Below, one piece after another: positions 14,975-21,643 of a DNA stretch of 21,643 nucleotides. Both the position numbers and the translations under genes were made by a program. The notes under the pieces are model-generated. The model was not told the origin of the DNA. It did no database searches and saw nothing but the letters and a program-made list of their open reading frames with translations. This DNA is from an uncultured Eubacteriales bacterium. GTDB lineage: Bacteria > Bacillota > Clostridia > Oscillospirales > Acutalibacteraceae. Numbering within the stretch: the stretch's first letter is position 1; each line of letters opens with the position of its first letter. The stretch covers positions 1 through 21,643 of the forward strand of contig CAKVBG010000013.1 in the NCBI GenBank assembly GCA_934725345.1. The letters run 5' to 3'.

Positions 14975-15822
14975 AATGATTCACCGCCTTGGTGTTTCAG
15001 CAGTTTTACAATTTCTTTTTTCGCTTGATTGACTGTAAGTATGTTTTCGGAAACGTTAAAACCTTTGTCTTTTATTAAATTCATAATTTTGGTAATTTGC
15101 AAGGGCTCTATTCCTATAGCGTGCAAACTTTGAGTGTTGATTTTGAGCAAATCTTGGATACTTCCGAAATATATAGCTTTACCCTCATTCATTGTCAAAA
15201 CTTTATCGCACACTTTTACAATTTCTTCTAAAACGTGTGAAACGATTATTATGCTATTTTCTTCGTGCTTGTGGTAATTTTCCAAACACTCAATTAAACT
15301 CATTTTACCTTGAAAATCCATGCCCGCTGTGGGCTCATCTAAAACTAAGATTTCCGGTTTTAAAGCTATAATCCCAGCGATAGCACAGCGCCTTTTTTCT
15401 CCTCCTGAAAGAGAAAGAGGAAAGCGGCCTAATATATCTTTGGGAATACCCAGTATATTAGCGGTTTTTTCTACGGTTTCTTGAATTTCTTTTTCACCAT
15501 AGTTTTGATTCCTAAGCCCAAAGGCAATATCATCGAAAACTGTATTTTCAAAAAGTTGCTGTTCAGGATGCTGAAAGACCAGTCCTACTTTAAAACCTAC
15601 ATTCTCCTTAAGAACATTTCTTCCATTCAAAAGCACTTCACCGCTATCAGGTTTTAAGATACCACCCAACATTTGAATCAGTGTGGATTTCCCCGAGCCG
15701 GTTTTACCTAAAATTCCTAGCACTTCTCCTTTAGCTAGAGAAAAACTTACGTTTTGAACTGTAGGCTTTTGGATTTTATTTTCCGTCTTATATGTATAAG
15801 TTAAATTTTTTACTTCAATCAT
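14971..15822 (-). CDS. ecfA2: ECF transporter ATPase EcfA2
   Basis: ATP-binding subunit driving vitamin uptake together with EcfA1 and EcfT. Walker A GKTGSGKST, Q-loop VFQHPEQQLFENTV, signature LSGGEKRRCAIAG, Walker B LVLDEPTAGMD and the switch His in IIIVSHVLEE are all present, so the protein should be active. I start it at ATG 15822 (MIEVKNLTYTYK, 283 residues), which has GGAGAG 8 bases upstream and overlaps the ecfA1 stop by 8 bases; an in-frame GTG/ATG-type start further upstream (15876) would add 18 residues that are not family-like and lie wholly inside ecfA1. Confidence 0.95.
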   Translation of the reverse strand: MIEVKNLTYTYKTENKIQKPTVQNVSFSLAKGEVLGILGKTGSGKSTLIQMLGGILKPDSGEVLLNGRNVLKENVGFKVGLVFQHPEQQLFENTVFDDIAFGLRNQNYGEKEIQETVEKTANILGIPKDILGRFPLSLSGGEKRRCAIAGIIALKPEILVLDEPTAGMDFQGKMSLIECLENYHKHEENSIIIVSHVLEEIVKVCDKVLTMNEGKAIYFGSIQDLLKINTQSLHAIGIEPLQITKIMNLIKDKGFNVSENILTVNQAKKEIVKLLKHQGGESL

Positions 15823-16672
15823 TTCTATAGCTCTCCAGTAACCTAACAATTTCGTCCGCGCAGTCTTGGGTACCAAATGCCTTTAAAGAAACATCGTATC
15901 CTAACTCTTTTAAATAAGCTAATATTTCGGTTGACTGCAAAGGGGAGATACAAGGGTTTTGCCAAAATTCTTGGTTTGAAAGTATTGAAACAGGAGAACC
16001 TATAGATTTAATTCTCCCTTTGTCCATCAGTATAACTCTATCTGTAACCACTACCTCTTCGGTAAAATGAGTAACAAGGATAACCGTAATCTTATCTGAG
16101 CGGTTGAGTTTAAGCAACAAGTTCATAATTTCGTTTCTACTGTGCGAGTCCAGCATAGAGGTAGACTCATCCAAAATGATAATTTTGGGTTTCATTGCGA
16201 GTATACTTGCAATATTCAGACGCTGTTTTTGACCGCCTGATAAATATGAAGTAGGGACTTTTTGAAAACCGCTCATCCCAACAGCATGTAAAACTTCTTC
16301 TATTATAAACTCCATCTCAACCTTAGGAACACATAAATTTTCCATTCCGAAGGCTATTTCTTCTTCAACTGTACTTGCAATGATTTGAGTATCTGGGTCT
16401 TGAAGGACCATTCCTACGCTTTTCCGAATGTTATATAAATCATCAGGATTTTGGTTTGTAAGAGAATTTATGTAAACCTCGCCCTGAGTTTGAATCAAAG
16501 CTCCATTGAACAATTTTAAAAGAGTGGATTTTCCGCATCCGTTAGGTCCAATGATACTTATGAACTCCCCTTGTTTAATTTCGAAATTTATATCTTGTAG
16601 TATGTATCTATTTTTACTGTCTAAGTTTGCAGCTGCGTATGCCACGCCTTTAAATTCAATAAACTCACTCAT
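15815..16672 (-). CDS. ecfA1: ECF transporter ATPase EcfA1
   Basis: First ATPase of the ECF module. Walker A GPNGCGKST, Q-loop VLQDPDTQIIAST, signature LSGGQKQRLNIA, Walker B IIILDESTSMLD (ES instead of EP, common in EcfA1) and switch His in LVTHFTEE. Start chosen at ATG 16672 (MSEFIEFKGVAYAA, 285 residues): AAAGG overlaps the stop of the upstream methyltransferase 10 bases before it. An upstream in-frame start at 16708 would add 12 residues inside that gene and is unlikely. Assigned A1 by its first position and by the DES(T) form of Walker B. Confidence 0.93.
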   Translation of the reverse strand: MSEFIEFKGVAYAAANLDSKNRYILQDINFEIKQGEFISIIGPNGCGKSTLLKLFNGALIQTQGEVYINSLTNQNPDDLYNIRKSVGMVLQDPDTQIIASTVEEEIAFGMENLCVPKVEMEFIIEEVLHAVGMSGFQKVPTSYLSGGQKQRLNIASILAMKPKIIILDESTSMLDSHSRNEIMNLLLKLNRSDKITVILVTHFTEEVVVTDRVILMDKGRIKSIGSPVSILSNQEFWQNPCISPLQSTEILAYLKELGYDVSLKAFGTQDCADEIVRLLESYRND

Positions 16673-16686
16673 AACTAAAGAGCCTT

Positions 16687-17556
16687 TCATACCGCCGAGG
16701 AAGTCCAAATGGCTGTATTCCCCATAGGAAGGACCAGGCCTGAATTAGTGACTTTTATTCCTATTTCATCGCACTGTACTTTTCCACCATGCTTTGGCAC
16801 GATTAACTTTGAAAGCATATATCCCGTTATAGAGGGAGATAAACCGGCAGAATAGGAATTAAGAACCACAAATCTGGCTTTTTCAGAAAGCAAAGCTTCA
16901 CATAATTTTAGAAAATCAAATAAATTGTCCTCCAGCTTCCAAATTTCTCCCTTAGGACCTCTTCCGTATGAAGGAGGATCTAAAATTATACCATCATATT
17001 TATTTCCGCGTCTAATCTCCCTGTTAACGAATTTCTCGCAATCATCTACTATCCAACGCACAGGGCGTTTATCAAGACCTGAAAGAATAGCATTTTCTCG
17101 CGCATGAGAAATCATTCCCCGAGAAGAATCAACGTGGCAAACTTTTGCTCCCGCTTCCAAGCACGCCAAAGAAGCACCACCAGTATACGCAAATAAATTC
17201 AATATGTTTAGACTTTCATTTGAGTTTTTAATAATGTTATTCATAAAATCCCAATTCACAGCTTGTTCAGGAAAAACTCCTGTATGCTTGAAGTTCATAA
17301 GCTTTAGATGGAACTTTAATTTTTTGTAGCTAACCGTCCAATCAGGGGAGGGGGGATTAATTATTTCCCAATGACCTCCTCCGGACTTAGAGCGATGATA
17401 AACATTATCCGGATTTCTCCAACGTTCATCTTCTTCCTTAGAAGACCATATAACTTGAGGATCTGGTCTAATTAAAATTTTGTCTCCCCATTTTTCTAGC
17501 CGTCTGCCATTTGAAGCATCAATAAGTTCGTATTCTTTCCAATTTACATATCTCAT
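16687..17556 (-). CDS. Class I SAM-dependent methyltransferase, RlmI/RlmK-like
   Basis: 289 residues. The N-terminal ~95 residues (NWKEYELIDASNGRRLEKWG, then ILIRPDPQVIW) are the conserved lead region of a Firmicutes methyltransferase family near RlmI/RlmK. The Rossmann core starts with ILNLFAYTGGASL (118-130, SAM site), HVDSS (141-145, acidic ribose contact), and ends in the catalytic-type motif ILDPPSYGRG (191-200). DPPSY with a cytosine-type context suggests rRNA 5-methylcytosine-like or base methylation of RNA, but the target is not known; the PUA domain of RlmI is absent. The spacing to a clear ribosome site is poor (GGAG 17 bases upstream; a weaker GAG nearer), so the start is less sure. 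It lies between glmM and ecfA1 in the operon. Confidence 0.8.
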   Translation of the reverse strand: MRYVNWKEYELIDASNGRRLEKWGDKILIRPDPQVIWSSKEEDERWRNPDNVYHRSKSGGGHWEIINPPSPDWTVSYKKLKFHLKLMNFKHTGVFPEQAVNWDFMNNIIKNSNESLNILNLFAYTGGASLACLEAGAKVCHVDSSRGMISHARENAILSGLDKRPVRWIVDDCEKFVNREIRRGNKYDGIILDPPSYGRGPKGEIWKLEDNLFDFLKLCEALLSEKARFVVLNSYSAGLSPSITGYMLSKLIVPKHGGKVQCDEIGIKVTNSGLVLPMGNTAIWTSSAV

Positions 17557-17580
17557 GAAGCTCTGTTTTTTTGCTCCTTT

Positions 17581-18933
17581 CTAACCGCTGATTTTATTCT
17601 TTATAAACTCTGATATTTCATTAATGATTTCTTGAATTAAATTTTCATCTTTGTGCTCAACCATAATTCTTATTTTAGGTTCAGTTCCGGACTCCCGCAC
17701 AACGATTCTTCCCTTGTTTGAAAGTTTATTTTCCATATCTTTAAGATAATTAATTATACATTCATTTTTTGCCATAATACCTTTTTGATTAAGGCTTATA
17801 TTTATACACCCAGATTTTTGAGGATATTTTTCTACTATCCGATTTAACTCCGAAACGGTTTTTCCCGAATCTAAAAGAGCTTCTATGAGTTTGATAGCGG
17901 TCAGTTGACCATCTCCTGTGGAGGAGTATTTTTTAAATATAACGTGGCCTGACTGCTCTCCACCTAAGTAAAAATTCCCTTTTAGCATTTCCTCCAGAAC
18001 ATAGCGGTCTCCAACTTTGGTTTCTTTAAAAGTTATATCATTTTTTTCGCAAAACTTTTTGAGCCCTAAGTTGGACATGATAGTAGCAACTAAAGTGTTG
18101 TTTTCAAGTTCTTGATGATTTTTCATATGCATAGCACAAATTCCCAAGATAGAATCTCCGTCAACAACTTTACCACTTTCGTCTATTGCCAAACATCTAT
18201 CAGCATCACCATCAAAAGCAAAAGCCAAGTCGTATCCTTTTTCTACAACCTGTTTAGATAGTTTTTCAATATTTGTGGAGCCGCAGTCCTTGTTTATATT
18301 AACTCCATTAGGCGTATCAAAAATAAAATCTGCATTTAAATTAAGGAGGCTGAATAATTTATGTGCCGTAAATGAGGCAGAACCATTAGAACAGTCTACG
18401 AGTATTTTAAGCTTATTGTCCCTCAGGCTTACGCTCGAAGCTAAATGATTAATGTATTCGTTTTTGTAAATGTCATTATGAGTTATTACGCCCACACTTT
18501 CACTTTGAGCCAATTTTATTTCTTCTTCGTTTAAAATGATAGCTTCTATTTTTTCTTCGAGTTCGTCTGAGAGTTTATATCCATCGCCATTGAAAATTTT
18601 TATTCCATTGAACTCAAAAGAATTATGCGACGCGGATATCATTATTCCTGCACTAGCACAGTGTTTTTTCACCAAGAAAGCTACCGCCGGAGTAGGGAGT
18701 ACCCCCAGCAAAACAACATCACATCCCATAGCCGTGAGCCCCGAAGCTAAAGAAGCTTCTATCATATCGGAAGATATTCTGGTATCTTTCCCTATAAAGA
18801 CAGTTGCTTTTTTATTTTCCTTTGATTGAATTAAAACTTTAGCAACTGCAATTCCTGTTTTCATCGCCAAAAAAGGGGTTAGCTCCAGGTTTGCTACACC
18901 TCTTATTCCATCTGTTCCGAAAAGTTTGCCCAT
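17581..18933 (-). CDS. glmM: Phosphoglucosamine mutase GlmM
   Basis: Interconverts glucosamine-6-phosphate and glucosamine-1-phosphate for UDP-GlcNAc and peptidoglycan synthesis. 450 residues, full length. Visible: start GKLFGTDGIRGVAN, phosphoserine loop ISASHN with catalytic Ser102, metal loop DGDADR (241-246), sugar loop GEQSGH, and phosphate loop RESGTEPKIRIMVE near the C-terminus. The usual Pro after SASHN is Ser105. ATG 18933 has GGAGG 11 bases upstream and lies 16 bases after ruvB. Placement between ruvB and a methyltransferase rather than next to cdaA-ybbR is different from the common Bacillus order. Confidence 0.97.
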   Translation of the reverse strand: MGKLFGTDGIRGVANLELTPFLAMKTGIAVAKVLIQSKENKKATVFIGKDTRISSDMIEASLASGLTAMGCDVVLLGVLPTPAVAFLVKKHCASAGIMISASHNSFEFNGIKIFNGDGYKLSDELEEKIEAIILNEEEIKLAQSESVGVITHNDIYKNEYINHLASSVSLRDNKLKILVDCSNGSASFTAHKLFSLLNLNADFIFDTPNGVNINKDCGSTNIEKLSKQVVEKGYDLAFAFDGDADRCLAIDESGKVVDGDSILGICAMHMKNHQELENNTLVATIMSNLGLKKFCEKNDITFKETKVGDRYVLEEMLKGNFYLGGEQSGHVIFKKYSSTGDGQLTAIKLIEALLDSGKTVSELNRIVEKYPQKSGCINISLNQKGIMAKNECIINYLKDMENKLSNKGRIVVRESGTEPKIRIMVEHKDENLIQEIINEISEFIKNKISG

Positions 18934-18949
18934 TATATAAAAGCCTCCA

Positions 18950-19945
18950 TTATTTTTTGTTTTTGTACCCCATATGATTGTACGCCGAAGACGTCACGCA
19001 TCTCCCTCGTGGGGTACGGCTTAAAAACCCGATTTGCATTAGGAATGGTTCATATATATCCTCTATTGTTACAGCTTCTTCTCCGATTGCGGCTGCTAAA
19101 GTTTCAAGGCCTATAGGACCTCCCGAATATAGTTTGATTATGGTATCGAGTAAGCGTCTGTCGTTGGAGTCTAGCCCAAGAGAATCTATACCCAGTTTGC
19201 TTAAAGATTTATCAGCCACATCGTATGTGATAACTCCTCCGTTTGTTACTTGAGCGAAGTCTCGCACTCTTTTAAGGAGCCTATTGGCAATACGAGGCGT
19301 CCCCCTTGAACGCGATGCAATCTCGAAAATACCTTCTTTTTCAAATTTCGTTTTAAGTATAGATGCACTTCTCTCAACGATTGAAGCTAATTCTTGGTTA
19401 TTATACATCTCCAACCTCAAAATTACTCCAAATCTATCTCTAAGCGGTGCACTTAGTTGTCCGGCACGGGTAGTTGCACCAATTAAAGTAAATTTAGCTA
19501 GGGGTAGGTGATAAGAAGTTGCCATTTGACCTTTACCGGTTACAATGTCTATAGAGAAGTCCTCCATAGCAGGGTAGAGTATCTCCTCAACGTTTCTCGA
19601 AAGACGATGAATCTCGTCAACAAATAAAACGTCTCCTTCAGAAAGATTTGTAAGAAGAGCCGCAAGATCTCCCGGACGCTCGATTGCAGGCCCGGAAGTT
19701 ATTTTTATGTTCACACCCAGCTCATTTGCAATAATCATTGAAAGAGTGGTTTTTCCAAGCCCCGGCGGGCCATAAAGTAAAACGTGATCTAAGGGTTCGT
19801 GGCGGAGTTTAGCAGCCTTGATAAAAACCTCTAAATTTTCTTTTATTTTCTCTTGGCCAACATACTCAGATAACGTTTGTGGTCTTAAGTTAATGTCTTC
19901 GCTTTCTTCATCAATTTCTTGAGCGCTTACAATTCTATTATCCAA
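18950..19945 (-). CDS. ruvB: Holliday junction branch migration helicase RuvB
   Basis: Hexameric motor that drives Holliday junctions through the RuvA-RuvC complex. 331 residues: LRPQTLSEYVGQ start region, Walker A GPPGLGKTT (59-67), Walker B VDEIHR (109-113), sensor-1 GATTR (156-160), arginine-finger region APLRDRFG, and a C-terminal winged helix ending in the standard GFLSRTPRGR. Start is TTG 19945 with AAGGAG 9 bases upstream inside the end of ruvA; no in-frame ATG is available before the conserved part. Four bases separate it from ruvA. Confidence 0.97.
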   Translation of the reverse strand: MDNRIVSAQEIDEESEDINLRPQTLSEYVGQEKIKENLEVFIKAAKLRHEPLDHVLLYGPPGLGKTTLSMIIANELGVNIKITSGPAIERPGDLAALLTNLSEGDVLFVDEIHRLSRNVEEILYPAMEDFSIDIVTGKGQMATSYHLPLAKFTLIGATTRAGQLSAPLRDRFGVILRLEMYNNQELASIVERSASILKTKFEKEGIFEIASRSRGTPRIANRLLKRVRDFAQVTNGGVITYDVADKSLSKLGIDSLGLDSNDRRLLDTIIKLYSGGPIGLETLAAAIGEEAVTIEDIYEPFLMQIGFLSRTPRGRCVTSSAYNHMGYKNKK

Positions 19946-19949
19946 CTAA

Positions 19950-20549
19950 TCATACTCCTTTACTCATGTACTTTAGTGCTGATTTTATAATCTCTTCAAC
20001 CGAAAGCTCCTCACTTAAATTAGAAACCAAAGACATAACTTCAGTCTGTGAATATCCAAGTGCAAGCAAAGCATTCATTGCTTCAGTTTTCTTAGAAGCA
20101 GGTTTAGTACTTGCAATCTTAGCTAGAGGAACATTCATAAACGCGCTAGAAAACTTGTCTTTTAGTTCTAGTATAATTCTTTTAGCGGTTTTGGCTCCTA
20201 TACCCGGTGCAAGAGTTAAAGATTTGCTATTGCCTTCTGAAATAATTTGAACTACCTCCGCGTATTGAAATCTTGAAAGGATTGCCATTGCAGCTTTGAA
20301 CCCAATACCTGAAACGGATATCAGTAGCTTAAAACATTCCATCTCGTTTAAATCCGAAAATCCAAACAATTCTAAAGCGTCCTGGCGAACATTCAAGTAG
20401 GTGTGGATAAATACCTCTTGGTTTAGTTTGTTTTCAAAAAATGAACGCGTAAACACCGAACAGTTGCATTTGTATCCCACGCCCGAACACTCAACGACTA
20501 AAAAATTATCATTAACTAAAATTAGAGTCCCTCTTAAACTATGTATCAA
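19950..20549 (-). CDS. ruvA: Holliday junction DNA-binding protein RuvA
   Basis: Tetrameric junction-binding subunit. About 199 residues: N-terminal OB-fold (SLRGTLILVNDNFLVVECSGVGY), two helix-hairpin-helix units (LLISVSGIGFKAAMAIL and LAPGIGAKTAKRIILELKDK), a linker and the C-terminal three-helix domain that contacts RuvB (AMNALLALGYSQTEV ... SVEEIIKSALK). Two in-frame TTG codons exist. I use 20549 (MIHSLRGTL), which has AGGAG 11 bases upstream and matches the family start; the outer one (20558) sits only two bases from that site. Fourteen bases after ruvC. Confidence 0.95.
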   Translation of the reverse strand: MIHSLRGTLILVNDNFLVVECSGVGYKCNCSVFTRSFFENKLNQEVFIHTYLNVRQDALELFGFSDLNEMECFKLLISVSGIGFKAAMAILSRFQYAEVVQIISEGNSKSLTLAPGIGAKTAKRIILELKDKFSSAFMNVPLAKIASTKPASKKTEAMNALLALGYSQTEVMSLVSNLSEELSVEEIIKSALKYMSKGV

Positions 20550-20563
20550 TATATTCAACGCTC

Positions 20564-21085
20564 CTAAAGTGATTTAATTTTATTTGCTTTAACTATCATT
20601 TCCTGGACGTTATTCCTACCAATCGAGTTTATATGACATATCCCTGCTGCTAGAGCGTCAGCGGTATCATCTGGCTTAGGAATTTCCTTAAGCTTTAAAA
20701 GCCGCTTTACCATCTGCATGATTTGTTGCTTTTGAGCTTTGCCGTATCCGGTTATAGCACTTTTTATCTGCAAGGGTGTGTATTCATATATAGGGATGCC
20801 TTCTCTTGCTGCCGATAACAGTATTACTCCTCTTGCTTGTGAAACATCTATAGCGGTCTTATGGTTATTCTGAAAGTACAGCTTCTCAATTGCCATGGCA
20901 TCCGGACGATACCTTTTAATTAACTCGGTTATGTTTTCAAAAATTATGTTGATTCTTTCCTCAAACGAACTTTTGGGGTAAGTAAATACCGCTCCGTACT
21001 GCTTGGCTGAGTAACTATTTCCTACATACTCTATTACTCCATATCCTACGATTGCATATCCGGGGTCTATACCCAATATTATCAT
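20564..21085 (-). CDS. ruvC: Crossover junction endodeoxyribonuclease RuvC
   Basis: Resolves Holliday junctions bound by RuvAB. The start is ATG 21085 (MIILGIDPG), 173 residues: the nearby GTG at 21094 lies inside the ribosome site AGAGGTG. The catalytic acids are all there: Asp7 (GIDPG), Glu67 (IEKLYF), Asp140 and Asp143 (DDTADALA), plus the NNHKTAIDVSQARGV loop. First gene of the large minus-strand operon, with a promoter just upstream. Confidence 0.97.
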   Translation of the reverse strand: MIILGIDPGYAIVGYGVIEYVGNSYSAKQYGAVFTYPKSSFEERINIIFENITELIKRYRPDAMAIEKLYFQNNHKTAIDVSQARGVILLSAAREGIPIYEYTPLQIKSAITGYGKAQKQQIMQMVKRLLKLKEIPKPDDTADALAAGICHINSIGRNNVQEMIVKANKIKSL

Positions 21086-21107
21086 AATATTCACCTCTGT
21101 TCAAGAT

Positions 21108-21137
21108 AGTATATCACTTCTCCAACTTCGTTATCAA
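21108..21137 (-). promoter_or_regulatory. Promoter of the ruvC-to-truA operon
   Basis: On the minus strand TTGATA (21132-21137), 18 bases, TATACT (21108-21113), ending 22 bases before the ruvC start. The genes after it are spaced by at most about 25 bases or overlap, so this could drive ruvC through the DUF5711-like gene. No internal terminator was seen. Confidence 0.6.
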
Positions 21138-21192
21138 CTCAAGAACCAAATATACTTCTTACACATAGTATAAAAGGGAGGAGTTGATAAAA

Positions 21193-21621
21193 ATGAAGAC
21201 ATCTGATAATACAAGTCGTGAATGTTCATGCGGATGTGGTGCCGCGGGAACTATCTTTGGAATAATACTTGGTGTTATTGTAGCGGTTTTATTCTCGCTC
21301 GGACTGACACCTTTGATTATGAACGGAATATGGGTTGCTTTTAGCATAGGTGGAGCAGCACTACTCTATATCTTATTTACCTCAGTTTTTGCCTCATGCA
21401 GTGACTCTTGCTGCCATTTGGAAAAGTGTTTAATTAAGAATTCTAAATGTCTAATCACAGGCACTTTAGGAACTCTTTTAACTACAATTGCACTGGTCTG
21501 CATTTCCCTTGAAACCTCTTCTATATTGGTAGCAATACTTGTGGCCGTAGCAACCTTTTTCGTAGTATTCTTACTGGCTTCGCTGATATCCTTTGTGAAA
21601 TGTTTAATCTTTAGGCGCTAG
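21193..21621 (+). CDS. Cys-rich four-helix membrane protein, unknown function
   Basis: 142 residues from ATG 21193; GGGAGGAG ends about 9 bases upstream, which favours this ATG over the in-frame TTG at 21184. A short hydrophilic start carries a Cys cluster C11-S-C13-G-C15. Four membrane helices follow (about 18-40, 44-66, 85-105, 108-132). The loop between helices 2 and 3 holds a second cluster (SCSDSCCHLEKC, then NSKC), and two more Cys lie in or near helix 3 and the tail, ending in KCLIFRR. Both clusters would face the same side if the N-terminus is inside, so they could jointly bind a metal or form disulfides; that is inference. It is divergent from ruvC. Not recognised as a named family. 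Confidence 0.7.
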   Translation: MKTSDNTSRECSCGCGAAGTIFGIILGVIVAVLFSLGLTPLIMNGIWVAFSIGGAALLYILFTSVFASCSDSCCHLEKCLIKNSKCLITGTLGTLLTTIALVCISLETSSILVAILVAVATFFVVFLLASLISFVKCLIFRR

Positions 21622-21643
21622 TTAGTAAAAAATACGACCCCAG

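Noticed and set aside
14724..15032. A 102-codon plus-strand frame opposite ecfT/ecfA2
   Set aside because: Complement of a membrane-protein gene, no ribosome site; shadow.
14971..15876. Longer start for EcfA2 at 15876
   Set aside because: The extra 18 residues lie entirely inside ecfA1 and are not family-like; the inner ATG at 15822 has a proper ribosome site and matches the family.

Overview
The window is AT-rich DNA of a low-GC Gram-positive bacterium, most likely class Clostridia and plausibly the Oscillospirales/Ruminococcaceae side. The support is the gene set and order: ffs-dnaX-ybaB-recR, a YhaO/YhaN pair, ruvC-ruvA-ruvB-glmM, ecfA1-ecfA2-ecfT-truA and a DUF5711-type gene, together with strong Shine-Dalgarno sites and frequent TTG starts. 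Several decayed genes (a frameshifted recombinase, a recD2 fossil, stop-riddled stretches) and one secreted protein of eukaryote-like appearance would suit a host-associated or genome-reducing lineage, but that is inference.

Layout. Positions 1-3710 (+) are the right-hand part of a mobile element: a DUF1273/SLOG gene cut by the window edge, a small decayed stretch, a terminator hairpin followed by a 13-codon leader peptide and a sigma-region-4-like regulator, a TnpW-like small protein, and a TnpX-type large serine recombinase broken by one extra A in an A8 run. Positions 3712-4314 hold two tRNA genes read away from each other, tRNA-Leu(CAG) on minus and tRNA-Ala(CGC) on plus, each with a consensus promoter and terminator. 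A recD2 helicase fossil (4385-4635) and a gene for a secreted 316-residue protein with an F-box-like N-terminus (4705-5655) follow.

Positions 5718-8454 (-) are a housekeeping unit reading ffs (SRP RNA), dnaX, ybaB, recR and ending at a terminator. Its promoter is interlocked with the promoter of the plus-strand YhaO/YhaN pair (8508-12204); the two -10 boxes abut and form a 12-bp palindrome. Positions 12191-21137 (-) are one tightly packed apparent ten-gene operon starting from a promoter at 21108-21137: ruvC, ruvA, ruvB, glmM, a class I rRNA-type methyltransferase, ecfA1, ecfA2, ecfT, truA and the DUF5711-like membrane gene. It meets yhaN tail to tail with a 14-base overlap. A Cys-rich four-helix membrane protein is divergent from ruvC at the right edge.

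Functionally the chromosomal part is dominated by DNA repair and recombination (RecR, RuvABC, YhaO/YhaN, the DnaX clamp loader), with SRP targeting, tRNA pseudouridylation, the shared energising module of ECF vitamin transporters and cell-wall precursor synthesis (GlmM). The least explained items are the secreted F-box-like protein, the leader-peptide/hairpin arrangement upstream of the element's regulator, and the frameshift in the recombinase.
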